Shown: in pieces, positions 16,621-17,382 of the stretch
How positions within the stretch are numbered: position 1 is the stretch's first letter
Layout: every line of letters begins with the position of its first letter
Assembly: GCA_022825185.1 (NCBI GenBank)
Contig: JAJDYK010000243.1
Coordinates: 1 to 17,382, forward strand
Reading direction: 5' to 3'
From: Candidatus Latescibacterota bacterium
GTDB lineage: Bacteria; Latescibacterota; UBA2968; UBA8231
DNA length: 17,382 bases
Notes under the pieces: model-generated
Told to the model about the DNA's origin: nothing
Databases searched by the model: none
The model's input: the letters and a program-made list of their open reading frames with translations, nothing else
Program-made: the position numbers and the translations under genes

Positions 16621-16737
16621 ATGGGTTCGAGTAAAGGTAGAATGAGAGATAAGGAATTGAGGAGCCGGCGGCAGCGGCGCAAAAAGCGCTTGAAGCAACG
16701 TGCTCAGGAGGCCAAGCTGGCACCGAGGAAGAAGTAA
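16621..16737 (+). CDS. 38-residue, highly basic small protein
   Basis: Not recognised with certainty. The product begins MGSSKGRMRDKELRSRRQRR and ends KLAPRKK. About 17 of 38 residues are Lys or Arg, it has no hydrophobic segment, and its middle looks helical. Evidence that it is a real gene is strong: a consensus AGGAGG eight bases before ATG, a good promoter upstream and a strong intrinsic terminator downstream. Such composition fits an RNA-binding or ribosome-associated peptide. It is reminiscent of small Arg/Lys-rich bacterial families such as DUF6800 or tiny ribosomal proteins (Thx, bS22), but I cannot assign it. Its transcription unit is monocistronic, unlike its neighbours. Confidence 0.8.
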   Translation: MGSSKGRMRDKELRSRRQRRKKRLKQRAQEAKLAPRKK

Positions 16738-16771
16738 TAGCTAAAGCTAGAGGCCACCGGCCCTGCTTAGG

Positions 16772-16802
16772 AGAGCCGACAGATGGGCTGTCGGCTCTTT
16801 TT
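16772..16802 (+). terminator. Strong intrinsic terminator after the small basic gene
   Basis: The perfect 11-base arms AGAGCCGACAG (16772-16782) and CTGTCGGCTCT (16788-16798) surround a five-base loop and lead straight into a T-run (TTTT, five T's counting the last stem base). This is a textbook Rho-independent terminator, 34 bases past the small gene's stop. It ends only 14 bases before the next start codon. Confidence 0.92.
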
Positions 16803-16816
16803 GTATTGGAGGAGAA

Positions 16817-17382
16817 ATGGAAAGGGCCCTGCGCGTCGCCATCGCCGGTGCCAGCGGCATCGGCAAGCATCACGCCAAGTGGTTCCACCGCGCCGGTGCA
16901 CAAGTCGTCGGCTTTTGGGGCCGCAGTCGGGAAAGTGCTGCTGCCACAGGGCGCGTTCTACGCGATATTTTTCCCTTTTCGGGCCAAGGCTATTGGGACT
17001 TGGACCGGCTGCTGAGCGAAGAAACGCCCGATGTGGTTGATGTCTGTCTGCCGAACGAGGCCCATTTCGACTGTGTCAAATGCGCTCTTGAACGGGGTTG
17101 TCACGTCCTCTGCGAAAAACCCTTAGTCTGGCATTCGGATGGGCCAAAGCAGACGCAGATGCAAGGGCGAGCCTTGGTTGATTTGGCTAGGCAAACCAAT
17201 CTGCACTTGGGCGTTTGTACTCAATACGCTGCTGTGCTACCCTACTACCGGCAGCTATACGAAGAAGCCCGTGGGGCGCTTGCTACCGTAGAATCCTTTT
17301 ACGCGGAAATGGAAACCTTGGCGCGGGGGCGTCGCCGCAGCGTCGCAGAGGTGTGGATCGATATGGCTCCCCATCCTTTGAG
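16817..17382 (+). CDS. Gfo/Idh/MocA-family NAD(P)-dependent oxidoreductase, N-terminal part (3' end outside window)
   Basis: These enzymes oxidise or reduce sugars, inositols and related compounds with NAD(P). The frame is open from ATG 16817 to the window end, 188 codons. GGAGGAG lies a few bases before the ATG. The product begins MERALRVAIAGASGIGKHHA, a Rossmann strand and nucleotide-binding loop in the GxSGIGxxH form seen in this family. Then DVVDVCLPNEAHFDCVKCAL and HVLCEKPLVW follow, where the EKP motif (Lys-Pro) is the family's hallmark. A region resembling the C-terminal alpha/beta domain starts with TVESFYAEM. The substrate cannot be told. Many such paralogues occur in environmental bacteria that degrade polysaccharides. 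Confidence 0.88.
   Translation, partial: MERALRVAIAGASGIGKHHAKWFHRAGAQVVGFWGRSRESAAATGRVLRDIFPFSGQGYWDLDRLLSEETPDVVDVCLPNEAHFDCVKCALERGCHVLCEKPLVWHSDGPKQTQMQGRALVDLARQTNLHLGVCTQYAAVLPYYRQLYEEARGALATVESFYAEMETLARGRRRSVAEVWIDMAPHPL

Noticed and set aside
16752..16762. Small inverted repeat GGCC-acc-GGCC before the terminator
   Set aside because: Four-base arms with a three-base loop are expected by chance in this base composition.

Overview
The window carries a dense, single-strand run of bacterial housekeeping genes. All genes supported here read on the + strand, and gaps between genes are at most 148 bases. The organism has an outer membrane, because the window encodes BamA, a Skp/OmpH chaperone, LolA and a LolCE/LolD exporter. 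It also encodes the McsA-McsB-ClpC protein-arginine-phosphorylation pathway, best known from Gram-positive Firmicutes. A secreted subtilase with a C-terminal FlgD-like/type IX-like domain and a Gfo/Idh/MocA oxidoreductase fit an FCB-related or environmental candidate phylum such as Latescibacterota. That placement is inference from gene content and style, not from a phylogeny.

Layout. (1) 1-9055 is a tightly packed series with overlaps of 4-14 bases or gaps of 1-7 bases: ftsK (3' part), lolA, a subtilisin-like protease, a small DUF4352-like membrane protein, prfB (with the classic +1 programmed frameshift), a lolC/E-type permease, lolD, mcsA and mcsB. It looks like one long operon entering from the left. 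(2) After a 145-base gap with a candidate promoter come clpC and bamA, ending in a hairpin terminator at 14128-14165. (3) A small lipoprotein-like membrane protein stands alone at 14249-14557. (4) skp/ompH, fabZ and pyrB follow as a third close-packed group. (5) A 38-residue, very basic protein has its own good sigma70-type promoter, an ideal Shine-Dalgarno and a strong intrinsic terminator (16555-16802). (6) A Gfo/Idh/MocA-family oxidoreductase starts at 16817 and runs off the right edge.

How the genes fit together. LolA, the permease and LolD move lipoproteins to the outer membrane. BamA and Skp fold and insert outer-membrane proteins. FabZ feeds fatty-acid and lipid A precursor synthesis. 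McsA/McsB would tag proteins with phosphoarginine, and ClpC has the two conserved glutamates that read that tag, so a degradation pathway sits physically between the Lol and Bam genes. No ctsR repressor gene accompanies it.

Nothing here is clearly a wholly new system. The best leads are the McsAB-ClpC module embedded in an envelope-biogenesis cluster, the independently transcribed tiny basic protein, the absence of lpx genes from the bamA-skp-fabZ group, and two poorly characterised small membrane proteins.
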